Origin: Limonium bicolor
Taxonomy: Eukaryota; Streptophyta; Magnoliopsida; Caryophyllales; Plumbaginaceae
Direction of reading: 5' to 3'
DNA: 64,000 bases
Assembly: GCA_023374045.1 (NCBI GenBank)
Contig: CM041780.1
Span: 167,768,085-167,832,084, forward strand
Positions within the stretch are counted from its first letter, which is position 1. Each line of letters starts with the position of its first letter. This document shows positions 45,801-57,816 of this stretch, one piece after another. The notes below the pieces were generated by a model. The model saw only the letters and a program-made list of their open reading frames with translations. It did no database searches and was not told the DNA's origin. Both the position numbers and the translations under genes were made by a program.

Positions 45801-46251
45801 CCTTCTTTACTTGGGAGAGAATTGTCATTGCTAAGACAATCTTTACTACGGGCTTCTCCTCCACATTCTTGTGAGAGACTCCCCGTCCCGATGGCCCTCT
45901 TAGAATGATCTTCTGCTCGCTGCAATCTATCAACCCCTTGTATTTGCTCAGCCAATCCATCCCCAAGATGATGTCAAAGTTGGACAGGGAAAATTGGATC
46001 AAGTCTATTACAAAATTTTCCCCTTTTATGTCTGTTCCTACATCATTCATCACATTCTTACAAGTAATCATCCTTCCCGACAGTATAGATACCGCTACAG
46101 GTGAAGTTTCACTAACTTCTAATCCCAATTTCTCAACTAGACTATCAGAGATAAACGAATAAGTAGCCCCAGTATCAAAAAGAATACGTACAGAAGTACC
46201 AAGAACAGGGAAGGTACCTGCTAGCACATCTGCTTCGGCCCGACTCATCAC
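42827..46251 (-). pseudogene. Pol of element E (protease, RT, RNase H, integrase, chromodomain-like end)
   Basis: Protease lies at 46251-45772 with LFDTGATYSFIS. RT follows at 45768-44860 with [38 protein letters not shown] and VVVFIDDIL. RNase H reads [17 protein letters not shown] and [11 protein letters not shown]. Integrase has the H-H-C-C finger (CLTCEKV near 43950), [13 protein letters not shown] and VSDRDSRF, then the GPYEILERIGEVAYRLALP block. A chromodomain-like end, TRMVKVLWSNHGTEEATWE, lies at about 42880-42930 after a one-base shift. From 46251 to 43030 the frame is continuous but broken by in-frame stops near 45445, 44645, 44240, 43910, 43660 and 43570. The gene is therefore inactive. 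The set matches plant chromoviruses of the Tekay type. Confidence 0.9.
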
Positions 46252-46253
46252 AT

Positions 46254-47371
46254 TTATCTTGCCTTGAGCCCGGTTCTGGTTGCCTCAATTCTCCCCCTGG
46301 CCCATATTACCTCCATTTCTGCCCTCGCCATTGCCACGCTGGGGAGCGTTCCCACGCTGGTTCTGGTTCGGGCCTCTGCTCTGCTGGTCGGACTGCCGGT
46401 AAGAATGGTCGCCGATGTAACCTCTTTGATAGCTGCCTCCCTGAGGGCTCTGGAATCATTCGAATGCCCAGTGACCTCGCTTATCAACGGAAGCAGGTGA
46501 TCAAATTCCCTTCGCAGTCCTTCCCCGGGTGATCCTTGTTACACCTCATATAGTAGGAGTGTCTCTCCCGTCTGGGCTCTCCTCTCTAGGGCTGATCACC
46601 CCTCTGGTCTCCACCATTTCTGGGCCTCCCGTCTCTCCGTTCTGAATGAGGCTTCCACCTCTTCTCCTGGTGTTGTCGATGAGGCTAATCCTCTTGTCCC
46701 TGAGACTCTTCTCCTCCTTCTAGCTTCCTCTTGTTGTCAGCCAGGACCTCCTTCCTCTTCTGCTGCACCCTATACAGGTTAGCAGCTTTCACGTACGCAT
46801 CCTGGAGGGTCGGGATAGTCATCACACTGTGGGCCTCCTGCATGGCCCAGTTCAGCGCTCCTACGAATCTCTGCACCTTAGATGCCTCATCGGGGACCAT
46901 CGTAGATGCAAACCTGGCCAGCTCCAGGAACTTCGAGTGATATTCCTTCACGCTCATCGTCAGCTGCTTGAGCTCTGTGAACTCCAGATACTTTTGCATT
47001 CTGACGTGCTCCGGGTAGAAGCGCCTCCTCATGGCCTCCTTCAAGCCATCCTAGCAAAAATCAGCTCCCGCCAGTAGTACATCCTTATTAGCAGACCACC
47101 AGATGTCAGTTTCGCTCTTGAAGTAATAGACGGCTGCATTCACCCTCTTGTCAGCTGGGCAGTTGACCGCCTCAAAGATCTTGTCGAATTCACGAATCCG
47201 GTAATCGAGTAGTACTGGATCCTCTTCCCCCTTAAATGATGTGGGCTTCAAGTGGGCGATCCTTTTGGGGTAGTCCTCGGGCACGTTGTCTCTCTGTGCC
47301 TGCCTCTGGACTATTTACCCCAAGTTTAGTGCCAGCTCTTGTAATTGCCTCATGGGAACGTTGGCCGCCAT
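46254..47371 (-). pseudogene. Gag of element E
   Basis: Probable start ATG at 47371. Recognisable Gag blocks are KPTSFKGEEDPVLLDYRIRE, a DIWW segment, EAMRRRFYPEHVR, SVKEYHSKFLELARF and a basic tail. A decayed zinc knuckle, YMRCNKDHPGKDC near 46520, has lost its first Cys. Stops occur near 47315, 47042 and 46685, and the frame changes before protease. Gag coding is otherwise continuous, without the AT-rich intervals seen in the related C3. Confidence 0.8.
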
Positions 47372-47753
47372 CTCAGCTCGCCGGCTTCTGGTGTTATACA
47401 AGAAGTTTAATCTTCAGCCAGTCCTGCACTATCCTAGATCCCTATGTGAACTCCTGATTATGAGTACTAAATTAAGTAGATAACATTCACCCATATACCT
47501 CAAAATTAGCTTCCAACCCCATAATAGGAGCTAGAACCATCTACTTACATAATAATACCAAGATCAATATACACAATGTTTATCCAACGATACACTACCT
47601 CTAATATCGTAACACAAAACCAGAGTAAGTAGTTCAGTATCCACACAGTATAATACAATACAAACAACATCACATGTAACTGTAATTTCCCGAGACGGCT
47701 TACCCACATTTTAATTCCTTTTTAATCCAATTTTTATCTTATTTCAAACACAA

Positions 47754-47767
47754 GGCTCTTATATCAC
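47754..47767 (-). other. Primer-binding site of E
   Basis: On the minus strand it reads GTGATATAAGAGCC, a two-mismatch version of the GTGGTATCAGAGCC site for initiator tRNA-Met, beside the LTR end. Confidence 0.65.
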
Positions 47768-47769
47768 CT

Positions 47770-49193
47770 TGTAACACCCTGAATTTTACCTTTAATGATA
47801 GCTTATGAAAGTATGAGTCTAACGACGCAAACGGTTTTAAAAATGGACTCCAAACAAGTCCTAAAAGTGAAAATAGTTTTGGTCTGAACTTGTGTCCGGA
47901 CGTCTAAGTTCGGAAACAAGCCGAGAAGAAAACGTCTGAGAAAATCCAATTGTCTGAACTTGTGTCCGAACATTGATGTTTGGACATAAGTCGAGAGTTG
48001 AAAATTCAAAACACAAAGGCGTCCGAACTTGTGTCCGGACATTGAAGTTCGGACACAAGTCGAGTTTCAAAAGTCCTAAAAATTCCTTATGTGGTCCGAA
48101 CATTGGCCTGAACTTGTAAGTTCGGACATAAGTCGAAACTTACAAGTTGGAATCGTCCTCGCATTCTGTCCGAATATTGATGTTCGGACAGATTTTCAGA
48201 CACACCCAATCCCGCGAAAACAAGTTAAACTCTTGGGGTATGTCCGAACATTGATGTTCGGACGGACGTTCGGACAGGTCCTGAATTGCGATTTCCAGTA
48301 CGAATTTAGAGTCCAAAACACTCCCAAAATGTTGTAGAATAAATGTCAAAAGATAAGAAATGTCCCGGTAAGTTTAAACAGCGTTAGATAACAATTAAAC
48401 ACAATAACAATTACCATTAAATTAACATACGAAAAACTTAACACATTTTATAAACTCCAAAGAGAATTACTCCAAAACAAATCATCCAAAGTTTAGTCAA
48501 CAGCAGCGGAAATGTAAAAACTACCAGGGCATTACTGCCACACTCAAATCACTGAGTGCTCAGGCTTAACCCTCCAAGACAAATTCAAAATATTTCAAAC
48601 ACCATAAAGGAATGTATTTCAACACCACAACTCATCTTAACAAATATGAAAGTCAATTCGTCCATCCTAAGCTATGTGGTAGCGTGTTCCCAATTCAGCC
48701 ATAGATACCTGCGATCAGAAAACAATAATGGAAAACGCGAAGGGATCGCACAAATCAGCAAAATTGAATAAACATTGTCTCAACACATAAAATACATTTT
48801 GAAACTCATTTTACATTTGAAAAATAATAACTCACGCAATAATGAAACGTTTCCAAAATCACCATCAGCAAAAGTATTACGGGGGAGAACTTTCAACAGA
48901 ATACAATTATCAGTATACACGGACGACACTCAAATTGGGGTACAAAGTACCAAAAATTCCACAGAATACCACAAGGTACCATCAATATACACGGAGCACC
49001 ATAAGGTACCATCAATCCAACAATTAATTCAGTGAAAGTCTCCCGAAACATTTATCCAATACCGATTGTAAATCCATAACATCCAGATTACACGGGGAAA
49101 ATTATTTCCCGAATCCAACAACACCAAAACATAGTTTAATCCAAACCATAGGTATTTCGCAAAACACACGCGGTAGAAGATGATGAGCACAAT
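47770..49193 (-). repeat. E right (5') LTR, visible part
   Basis: Aligns with 14219-15601 and then with 41441-41640. It is cut at 49193 by C2. The missing remainder should lie beyond the right edge after the nested C/G elements. Confidence 0.87.
47881..48278 (-). repeat. Palindrome array, TCCGAACTT type (E right LTR)
   Basis: Six units equivalent to 14331-14728. Differences between the two LTRs fall in arms and loops, mostly as C/T and G/A changes that weaken pairing. Confidence 0.85.
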
Positions 49194-51980
49194 TGAAATA
49201 CCCCGAATTTAAATATAGTGATTAAGATTATTTTAATCCGTATTTAAGAGCCTAATAATGCTTAAGTAATATTGGTGAGGAAAAATAAACCCAAAAGAAA
49301 TGAAGAAACACTTGAAAAGCGAAAAACACTAAATAAGCGTTAAATAACCATAGGAGGTATGAGACCTCGGTTAGTGTAATATATGGATTATAAAGGCTTA
49401 ATAAGGCCTAAATAATATTTAGAAACAAATTCTTGAAGAAAACGGATCCATAAAATGGATTAAAACCACAAACGAACCTTAAAGCGCGTTTTTTGAGGAA
49501 ACCGGGAAAACACGACTTTAAGCGGGTTAAATGGACTCGTAACAATTTTGGTCAACCAAATAGTCATTAATAAATATTAATGGAGGTATTGAACCAATAA
49601 AATCAATTAAACAAGAAAATAGTAAAAACTGTAAAAAAACGGGAAGTTGTGGGGTGAGAGTGTAAATAAACCAAACTAGTGTGTCCACTATTGCTAATAA
49701 AATTTTAAAACCCTTGTGAGGGCTGTGAGTGAGCCGATTTTGTTCCCCCTCCCACTCTCTTATTTTTCCTAATGCACTAGAGGACAAACTAATAAAGTAA
49801 CTTGCTACTTTATTCTACTCTCTCTCCGTCCCCTCTCTTATTTCTCACGTACTGCACTCCCCCTCACTCTCTGATTTTCTCTTCTTCCCCAAGCTGCCTC
49901 CCATGGCGATTTTGCAAAACCCTCCAGCACTCTCCCTTCTCCCCTCTTGTTAAGTACTCAAACCTCCACCAAAAATTATAAAATTTGTACCATTGTATTC
50001 CTCTCAACAAGGAGAGCATTCCCCTCTTTTCCAAATTTGAAAATACCCAACTTCATCTCCATGGGTGTTCTTGCTTTTGAATATGAAGACCACCATTAGA
50101 AGCCCCTTGTTCACCCTGTTGGTCTAAGGTAAAAAGAAATCCGAAAATGCTAGCATTTCTTGCTCTCATTTACAAAATAGAAATTTCTAAGTTGGAGCTT
50201 CTATTCCTTGTTTGCCCAGCCGATTTTGGCTTTCTTGGAGAGTGGAAATCTTGCTCTTGTTGCTATTCTACACCCTCTCCACATACTTGCAAGGTAATGC
50301 AACTTCTAAACCCTAAAATATACCTTAAAGCTTAATGATGATTTAAGGGTTAGGTTGTATTGAATTTGTGTTATGTAATGGGCGGTAGCAGTAGGAATGG
50401 AATTTCCATAACCGGTGGCTTAAGGAAGAGAGGAAAGGAAAGGAAGGAGGAAGGAAGGAAAGAAAGGCTAGAAAGAACAAGGTAAATTACACTCACCTTG
50501 TGTAGCTTTTGTATGTGTATTGTAACAAATTTTTAGTAGTTTGAAATGAGTATTGTAAATGGTATTGAGTAGTGGTATAATGTGGAAGAAGACCAAAATG
50601 TTTTAAAGCTTTAAGAGACATTTAAAAGCTTGTATAAACCTTGAGGGAAGAAATGGTATGTGCATGAATTTAATGAGTGCTTAGTACCTAGTATATGTGT
50701 TGGAGAATTGTATATTGGTGCTGTTGGTAAACAGGTGATATAGGCAGCCTTGAATGAGTAAATTGATGTGGTGAGAATACTTATAAATGTGGGGAAACTC
50801 TGTCTAATTTTGGTTAGGAATTTAGTGGACCTAAGTGCTGTTTGACAGAGAGGAACATGGATGTGTTCAGAGCAGGAAATAAGGGATCTTCACTTTGGAT
50901 GTATTTAGGAGGAAGAGGTGTAGTTGAGTAGAATTGGAAATGGTGCAATGGGAAGTATTTAACCAAGTTATGCTAGATTGGGAATCATCTAGCTAGTGGG
51001 AAGATGAAAGGAAAAATCTGTAGCATTAGTTGAAGAACAAAAACTATAACAGAGAAGAAAATAGCAGTGGAAAAATCTGTAAGTTTACAGATATTGACAA
51101 AGGGATATAGAGAGTGGATTAGGCTAGTTTAAAGTGCTTAATCAATGTCAAAACATGCTAGAGTTCATGTGGGAATATTGGCAAAGAAACAGGCAAAGGA
51201 TTGAAGTGAGAATAGAGCTTAAAAACTGTAAATTTGCAACAGACTGGATTTGTCCTGGTTTGCAAACAAGTACGCAAACCAGGACCACCTCTTAAAATTG
51301 GCAGAATACTTTCTCGCTGGAATGGTCCTGGTTTGCAAACAAGTACGCAAACCAGGACCACCTCAAAAACTTGACAGAAAGTAACGCTGAAGGATGGTCC
51401 GGGTTTGCAAACAAGTACACAAACCCGGACCACCTTAAAAATACGACAGAAGGTTTTCTAAAGTGATGGTCCGGGTTTGTAAACTGGTACACAAACCCGG
51501 ACCACCATGAAAACTTGACAGGACGTTCCCAAAGTGTTGGTCCGGGTTTACAAACTCGGACACAAACCCGGACCAACATAAAAATGCTACAGAAAGTGTA
51601 AAAATGGAATTTTAAGATGGGGAATTGAGTGGTAATGATGGTATAAGGTAATTAGTACTTAATTAATGATGTTTAAAGGTCATTATGGGTATGAACAAGT
51701 TTTAAAAGTAATGAAGAGTAAGTAAACAATGTGTAAATGTAAGAATTGTAAAGACATAGTAAGTATAAGTCGGGAAATATAAAAGATGAAATGAGTTAAG
51801 TTAATTATAGTTAATTAACCGCTCGATCGCATGTATGTGATAGGATTTGATTAGTCGAACACCGAAGAGGAGTCGGTGAGTCCAAATCAACGGTGCAAGG
51901 TATGATTTCTTCATGCCCTGTAACCTAATCTGGTTACCCTGATTTGTGTGCTTATTTGATCACCTAATAAGATAAATGCA
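49194..51980 (+). mobile_element. C2: interrupted LTR of a chromovirus-type element
   Basis: Starts TGAAATACCCCGAAT like C1 and shares the general layout of C3's LTR. It runs 2787 bases before C3 inserts. No coding sequence is visible. Its remaining LTR, and any internal region, would follow C3 beyond the window. Confidence 0.75.
51252..51574 (+). repeat. Five tandem hairpins, period about 72 (C2)
   Basis: Each unit is GGTCC(T/G)GGTTTGCAAAC, a short loop, and CAAACC(A/C)GGACC. Units 1-2 pair T with A at the variable position; units 3-5 pair G with C, so both arms changed together. Linkers share a CAGAA(A)G core. Confidence 0.9.
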
Positions 51981-52462
51981 TGAAATACCCCAAACTTAGA
52001 TATGGTGTTTAAATGATAAACTAAGATATAAGGAGGCTAAATAATGCCTTAGAAACATTAAGAAACAATTCTAATCAAAGAAAATATAAGGAAACACCAA
52101 AAAGAGCAGTTTAAGCAAAAACGTGCTCTAAGCTTGGAGAGACATGGGAGAGTACCCAAATATTGTTCTAAGACCTTAGTAATATCCTAATGGTCATTTT
52201 AAGTCAATTACCAAAGAAAACCAAGATTGAAAACTAGTTAAAACACAAAATGTGCTTTAAGGAGTCTTAAAGCACGTTTTTGAAAAATTGTCTTGTAAAT
52301 GAGTTTTGAATGGCTAAATGTCCATCATTACTCTTTAATTAATATGTGTACTATATAGTATCACATTTGGAGGCCTATATCAATGGGAAATCAAAAATTT
52401 CACAACAATGTGCCTTGTTTTTGATGAATAGTGAATTAATTAAGCTAGTTTATAACATAAGT

Positions 52463-52470
52463 CTATATAA
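52463..52470 (+). promoter_or_regulatory. TATA box in C3 LTR
   Basis: TATATAAG lies about 480 bases into the LTR. It is followed within 200 bases by a pyrimidine-rich stretch like those after plant LTR start sites. Confidence 0.5.
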
Positions 52471-54305
52471 GTGAGACATTTGGTCAACAAAGACTAAACT
52501 ACCCTCATTCATTAAAGGGGGCCGGTTTTTAAGTGTGACTCACCACACTTATCTAGCTAAGTAAAGAGAAAGCAAAAATAAGTAAGTTATAAAGTAAAAA
52601 CACTATTCACCTTTTAAGATAAATATCACATTTACTTACCTCTCTCCTCACTTCTTCATTCTCCCTTGTTCACACGGTTTCCTTGCTCTCTTTCTCTTCT
52701 CCATTCACGTAGAGCTCACCTCCATGAAAGCTCCATCTTCCCTTGGCCACATCTTGCTCATTTTAGCTCCAAATCCAAAACAAAATACATATTCTTCTTA
52801 GTTAGCTCAAGCTCCTCCTTTCTATCTTTTCAAAACTTCAAGAGCTTCATTTTGGTGCCAAGTCAAACCACCATTAGAGGAGGAAATTCAAGTTTGGAGA
52901 CTCCATTGGCATCTCCATTCTCTTAAGGTAAAGAAAGTGTAAGAAAATCTAGGTTTCCACCATTTTCTTCACATGACCGAAAATATATACTCATGGGACT
53001 CCATGTTTATGCCTTGTTCTAGCTTGTTTCTACTCTTCAAAGGAGAGAGGAGGTCCTTCTTGCTTCACATCCAAGTTTGTCTTGAGAAACCAAGGTAAAA
53101 CAATCACATTAATACCTTAAAACATATTTTAAACCTAGGGTTTGTTCCTTAGGGTTAATGTGTTATCTAGTACTCATTGGAGTCATTGGATATTGGTTAA
53201 GAACATTGGCAAGGAGACACACATTGGTGACCGAGATTGAACAAAGAAAAACCTAAGGAGAAAAGCTTTTAAGCTTGTGAGAAAACAAGGTAAATTACTT
53301 ACCTTAAGGTGTTTTGTTTTTAAGGGAATGAGATGTAGGTATATGATGAGTTTAGTGTAGAGTTTATATGGGGAAGGTGTTATATTAAACCTAGGAGAAA
53401 CAATGACTATACTTGTGAACTTGTGACTAAGGAGCAAATGAGAAAAAGAGATAGCTTAAGAATATCAAGGTGAAGTACAAGAAGCATTTTATTTCAATGG
53501 GAGCCTTGTTGAGTGTATTTGCAGGTTGAAGGCATATATATGTGGAAATTCAGTGGTTAAGATTATTGTCATTTAAGGGCCTAAGTGCCAAGCATTTTAA
53601 GTTTAAGCACTATATGATGATGTGGTGTGGTTTCGGTGTAAATTGGGTGTTAAGGTGTTGTGGTGAGAATTTGTGTGAGGTTGGTTGTTTGATGGAGAAA
53701 AGCCATGTATTAGGTGGTATTATATACTAGAGAACCTATGGCAAAATTTAAAGGAGAGCTTAAGTGTTTAAGACATTCTAAGGGAATTTAATGACTAAGT
53801 GAGGTACTAGGATGTTCTAGAGATTGTCTTGGTGAAAAAGGGTGGGTGAGAGTAAGGTGTTCTAAGGACTTATAATGACTTAGGCATTACTAGGGAGGAT
53901 TTAGAAATCAAGAGAGTGCATTTGAGTATTTAGGACTTAGGTAAAAGTTGGTAAACAACTAGGAAGGAAGGTTAAGTTGTGAAAGAACATTAAGTAAATG
54001 CTTAAGAGAGTTTTAGATAGTGAGAGATGCTTGGGAGATGATGTTATAGTGGTGAAGGAAACATTTGGCATAGTGGTTACATTAGGTATGAACCACCACC
54101 TAGAAACCTAGAGGAAAGCATTACAAGTGTAGCATTATTACAAGGAAAATGCATAATGACTAAGGTGGATTTTGGTGAATGATTTAATGTGTTTAGAGGA
54201 GGGCTTAAGGTGAATTTGAGGTGCCCAAATGAGGTTATAGCTTATTAGAACACTTGTGGAAGAGTTTGGAATTGAAAGAGGTAATTTAAGAGGAAGGTCT
54301 GTAGA

Positions 54306-54570
54306 GGACCGACCCAGGGTCCGACCCAGTTTTGGGTCGGTCGGGCCAAGTTAAGCCATCCGGAATGCCTCTGGACTGGACCGACCCAGGGGGTTTGGGT
54401 CGGTCGGCTTAGCCTTGGGTCGGTCGGGCAAGGTTTAAGTAGGAAAATGGGTTCTGTAAGGGACCGACCCAGAGGGTTTGGGTCGGTCGGTCTAGCTCTG
54501 GGTCGGTCGGATGGGTTTCAAGAGACGAAAGAGTTTCTGTAATGGACCGACCCATGGGTAGGGTCGGTCG
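54306..54570 (+). repeat. Palindrome array, ACCGACCCA/TGGGTCGGT type (C3 LTR)
   Basis: Four units built from GGACCGACCCA and TGGGTCGGTCGG, spaced about 60-70 bases. The arm sequence is the same as in the A2 LTR, although C3 uses tRNA-Met and A uses tRNA-Asp and the LTRs are otherwise unrelated. Confidence 0.87.
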
Positions 54571-56289
54571 ACCCTTAACACTTAGAAAAAAAAAAGAAAT
54601 TTTGAATTCTAAGAATGGTGATAGGTAATGAGGTATACCTTTGGTAGGGTGGTAATGATTAGGACCCTAAGAACTTAAGGAATTAAGTTAAGATTAAGTA
54701 TAAGTTTTAATGTTTAAAGTTAAGGTTGTAAGTTAAGTGGCAAAGATTTAAGAGGGTATTAAATGTGAATCTTTAGAGACTAAGTGAGTTAAGAAAGGTA
54801 CAAATAACTAATGACCTAAAAATGAATGAATGTTTTAGGTTTGTGAATTGGGACCCCGAAGAAGGTTAAACAAACAACGATCGACGGTGAACGGTACAAT
54901 CCTTCTTGTGACCTGCTTGCTAACGAGGTGTCCCTCGGCTTGTGTGCTATCTGTTTATTTGCTATGACTAAAACAAGATAAAGCATGCAACCGGTTATAT
55001 TGTTCTCGCTGTGATTGTGTTATATTTACACTAACCCGCGAGACTTTAGATTGTTACTAACCAAGTTTAGTACTTACTGAGTTAAGAATAAGAGTTAAGT
55101 TTGATGGTTGTTGGTTAATGCCCGTTAAGGCTTAGCTAGCACATGGTGTTTAAGATGTCTACTAACTGGAACTTGAGTGAGGAAACCCGGGACCGATCTC
55201 CGGTCATGCATGCTAAGGAAAAAGGGGGACGGTATCTGAATCAGATCCGCCCTCCGCTTAAGGACTTGTCTTCGGACTTGTAGCCTAGGGCCGGTTGCCG
55301 GCTCAGCTACACTGGACTCCCGTCCAGAGTAGGTGGCATTAAGATGGTGCGGTGGGATCACCTAAATCCCAGGTTCGAATTAAGCTACAACCAATCCCTT
55401 CCAGGAAAGGTTTGTATACTGAGATTAAGATTGGGACTGAGATTAAGATTAAGGTAAGGTAAGGAACTGAGATTAAGGAAATGAGGACTAAGGAGGGGGT
55501 TACTAACCCACTTGATAAGAGAACGCTTGAGTCGTTCATTGTTGTGAACTATACATGTTCATCTGTGGTTATTGTTATTGCACTTCATATTATGCTTGTG
55601 TATGTAATCAATTTCCATGCTATCGACAATTAGTCGTCGTAGCCCCGTTAGCTTGGGGGCCATGAGAGGGTGTACCAGCATTCGTGCTGACCCCCTCGGG
55701 GGCTATTTACACTTGCAGGTAAGAGGCCCATGAGGACGCACTACGAGAGTAGGAGCGGTTAGACTTAGGTTGGAATATTTATTTTGAGTTCGGGTTGCGC
55801 CGTGCACCCGACTGCTTATATTAAACTGTTGTAAGTTTGAGAATACGTTTGAGATACTAGTACTCGGTTGGTTGTGGGAATGTGAATGTTGATGTTTTGA
55901 GTTGGATAAGTAATTTGGTTAAGTGTTGTAATGTTAAGCCGGTATATTCTAACGATCAGACCGTGGCAAGGTCCAAGTGTTGTTTATTTCCGCTGCGACG
56001 TATTCGATTAAGTGTTCAGACTGCGATACCACGATAGGCTTTGGATGGGGTGTTACAAAAGTGGTATCAGAGCGTAGTTACGCTATGATCAAGAAATACC
56101 GGATATAAGTAACCACCGAGCTAGGATATAAGTTAAGGAGTAAGTATTGGGTTAAGGGTGTGAGAAGTTAGAGTGAGTAGAGTCAGATGACCGCTAATAA
56201 GTGTGGATTGTCTTTACCGTCTACGGACGTTATAAATTTACTAACCAAAACAATGGTGAGTACGAATCTAATGTAAGTTATGCTTGTTC

Positions 56290-57692
56290 AGATGGAAGGA
56301 CGCCTAGAGGAGGCCGAGGTCACGGCCGGGGGAGGATATTCCAGGGATACCTGGAGGGCAGAACGATCGCTGAGATCGTAGCTGCCGCTTTAGGGCCATA
56401 TGGGCTATCAGCTGGTGTGGGTGCACCACCTCCACCGCCACAACCTAGGGAACCAAACTGGGTGAAGAGTCTTGCTGATCTTCGACCCGCGCACTTCAAG
56501 GGGGAGACCGATCCCGCCAAGCTTGAGGCGTACATCTCCGAGCTGGAGACCGCCTTCGAGACCCTTGATGTCCCTGCTGGGATCAAGGTGCGCTTAGCTG
56601 CTTTCTCTACCTGAAGGGGGCGGCGGGCGATTGGTGGAAGCTGGTGAGGGCCGAGCATGTGGCCAATCCAGAGTCGGCTGGGAGCAGTACACCGCCTTGC
56701 TACGTGCAAAGTACTACCCCGCCCATGTCCAGACGAAGAAGCGCTTGCAGTTGGATGCGCTTAAGCAGTCGGACAAGATGACAGTGGATGAATATTACTC
56801 AGAGTTCACTGCCTTGCTCCGTCTTCTGCCAGGTCTAGGGTATTCTGACCAGATCTTGGTGGACCGCTTCTATGGCGGGCTTAGCCATCGACTCCGCTAC
56901 GGCATGGCCGACGAGTTACACTACCTTGCAGGTAATAAGAACGATTGAGATTTGAGTAATGATGAATAAGATTTAGATTATGAGAAATAAGTGAGACTAA
57001 TACTATGGAAAAGCAGGAGTGCTATCATGCCGCTGCTAAGGTTGAGATTACCGTCCAGCTGAGGGACGAGGAGAATGCAAAGAGGAAGAGTGCTGGGAAG
57101 AGCTCAGAGAGTCAAGGGCAAGGACAAGAAACAAAAGTACCAGCCTCAGGCCCAGAAGAATCAGAACCCGAAAGGGAAGGAGGAAAAGGAGAAGGCTTCG
57201 GAAGAGCCATTGAAGCTGACCTATGCTATTGCAGCTACACCACTGCGTCTAAGGCGCCAAAGGGTGAGAAAAAATGATATTGAATGAGTTAAGAAATAAA
57301 TTAGTAACCGTTTGAGATATGAGAATTGACAATATGAATCATCAGGATCTGAGACTGAGGGGAGCCGGTGGTGGCTACCAGCGACGCTTCATCTGTAGAT
57401 GGTGTCACAAGGACCACCCCGGGCTCGACTGTAAGGGAAACAAGGTGGAGTGCAACTTCTGTGGAGTGTATAGACACCGGACATACGAGTGTTACCGGAA
57501 CCCTGCTAGCAGAGCCTATAGGCCCGACACCAGGGGCAAGGGCAAGACCGATCAGGGAGCTGGATCTGACGGTCAGAGGAAAGTGCAGCAGCCGGCGGAC
57601 AAGAACCCAAGGGTGACCCAGAAGACGGGGCCCACTCTACACATGGTGGACCGGGACGATGAGCCTGAGCCCTCATCGAGGCCAGTACCACC
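56290..57692 (+). pseudogene. Gag of C3, interrupted by AT-rich intervals
   Basis: Blocks in order are YLEGRTIAEIVAAALGPYG, ADLRPAHFKGETDPAKLEAY, GDWWKL after a shift near 56614, LRAKYYPAHVQTKKRLQLDA, DRFYGGLSHRLRYGMADEL, LRDEENAKRKS, a basic linker, and two zinc knuckles, CRWCHKDHPGLDC and CNFCGVYRHRTYEC. Two short AT-rich stretches with GT-AG ends break the protein: 56932-57016 and 57264-57345. The second has phase 0 on both sides and removes a stop. Small indels near 56614 and 57100 change frame. The protein would be the RNA-binding capsid component; this copy is not intact as read. Confidence 0.75.
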
Positions 57693-57816
57693 GTAACATT
57701 TAGTAATAAAACTACCTGCTTACCGCATTATCATGCATGTTTGGTGAATAAATGAGTTAAGTAGAAATAAGATGAGATTAGAACTTAAGTGAGATATAAC
57801 CTACCACTCTAGGAAG
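57693..57816 (+). other. GT-AG interval joining Gag to AlkB (possible intron)
   Basis: 124 bases, AT-rich with stops in the gag frame. It starts GTAACA after the second base of a Pro codon and ends GGAAG. Removal would complete the codon and lead straight into FNIC, the beginning of AlkB similarity. Composition and GAGTTAAG-type words are shared with the two intervals in gag. Confidence 0.5.

Larger units (their letters stand above)
14219..49193 (-). mobile_element. Element E: chromovirus-type Ty3/gypsy retrotransposon, split by insertions
   Basis: Read on the minus strand the order is 5' LTR (right, 47770-49193 and presumably beyond the C insertions), PBS GTGATATAAGAGCC (47767-47754, a decayed tRNA-Met site), gag, protease, RT, RNase H, integrase, chromodomain-like end and purine tract AAGGGGG. 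The 3' LTR follows on the left (42700-41441 and 15601-14219). LTR ends on this strand are TGAAATACCC...GTGTTACA. The layout and the C-terminal domain suggest the Tekay/Del branch of chromoviruses. AGTGA at 14214-14218 is the candidate left target duplication; its partner is not visible. The left LTR is split by C1 and everything nested in it. Confidence 0.88.
51981..56057 (+). repeat. 5' LTR of C3
   Basis: 4077 bases, TGAAATACCCCAAAC...GTGTTACA. TATATAAG at about 52463 is the likely TATA box. Several AAGGTAA donor-like motifs follow (near 52926, 53093 and 53287). A palindrome array lies at 54306-54570. The last 1.1 kb contains scattered inverted repeats and is GC-richer. Confidence 0.85.

Noticed and set aside
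51252..51574. CRISPR-like array of palindromic repeats with spacers
   Set aside because: Repeat and linker lengths resemble CRISPR, but linkers are related to each other, the context is a plant retrotransposon LTR, and there are no cas genes.
49194..51980. Host gene with small exons in C2
   Set aside because: Donor-like sites and short frames are present, but the block starts with a retrotransposon LTR end, resembles C3's LTR in layout, and encodes nothing recognisable.
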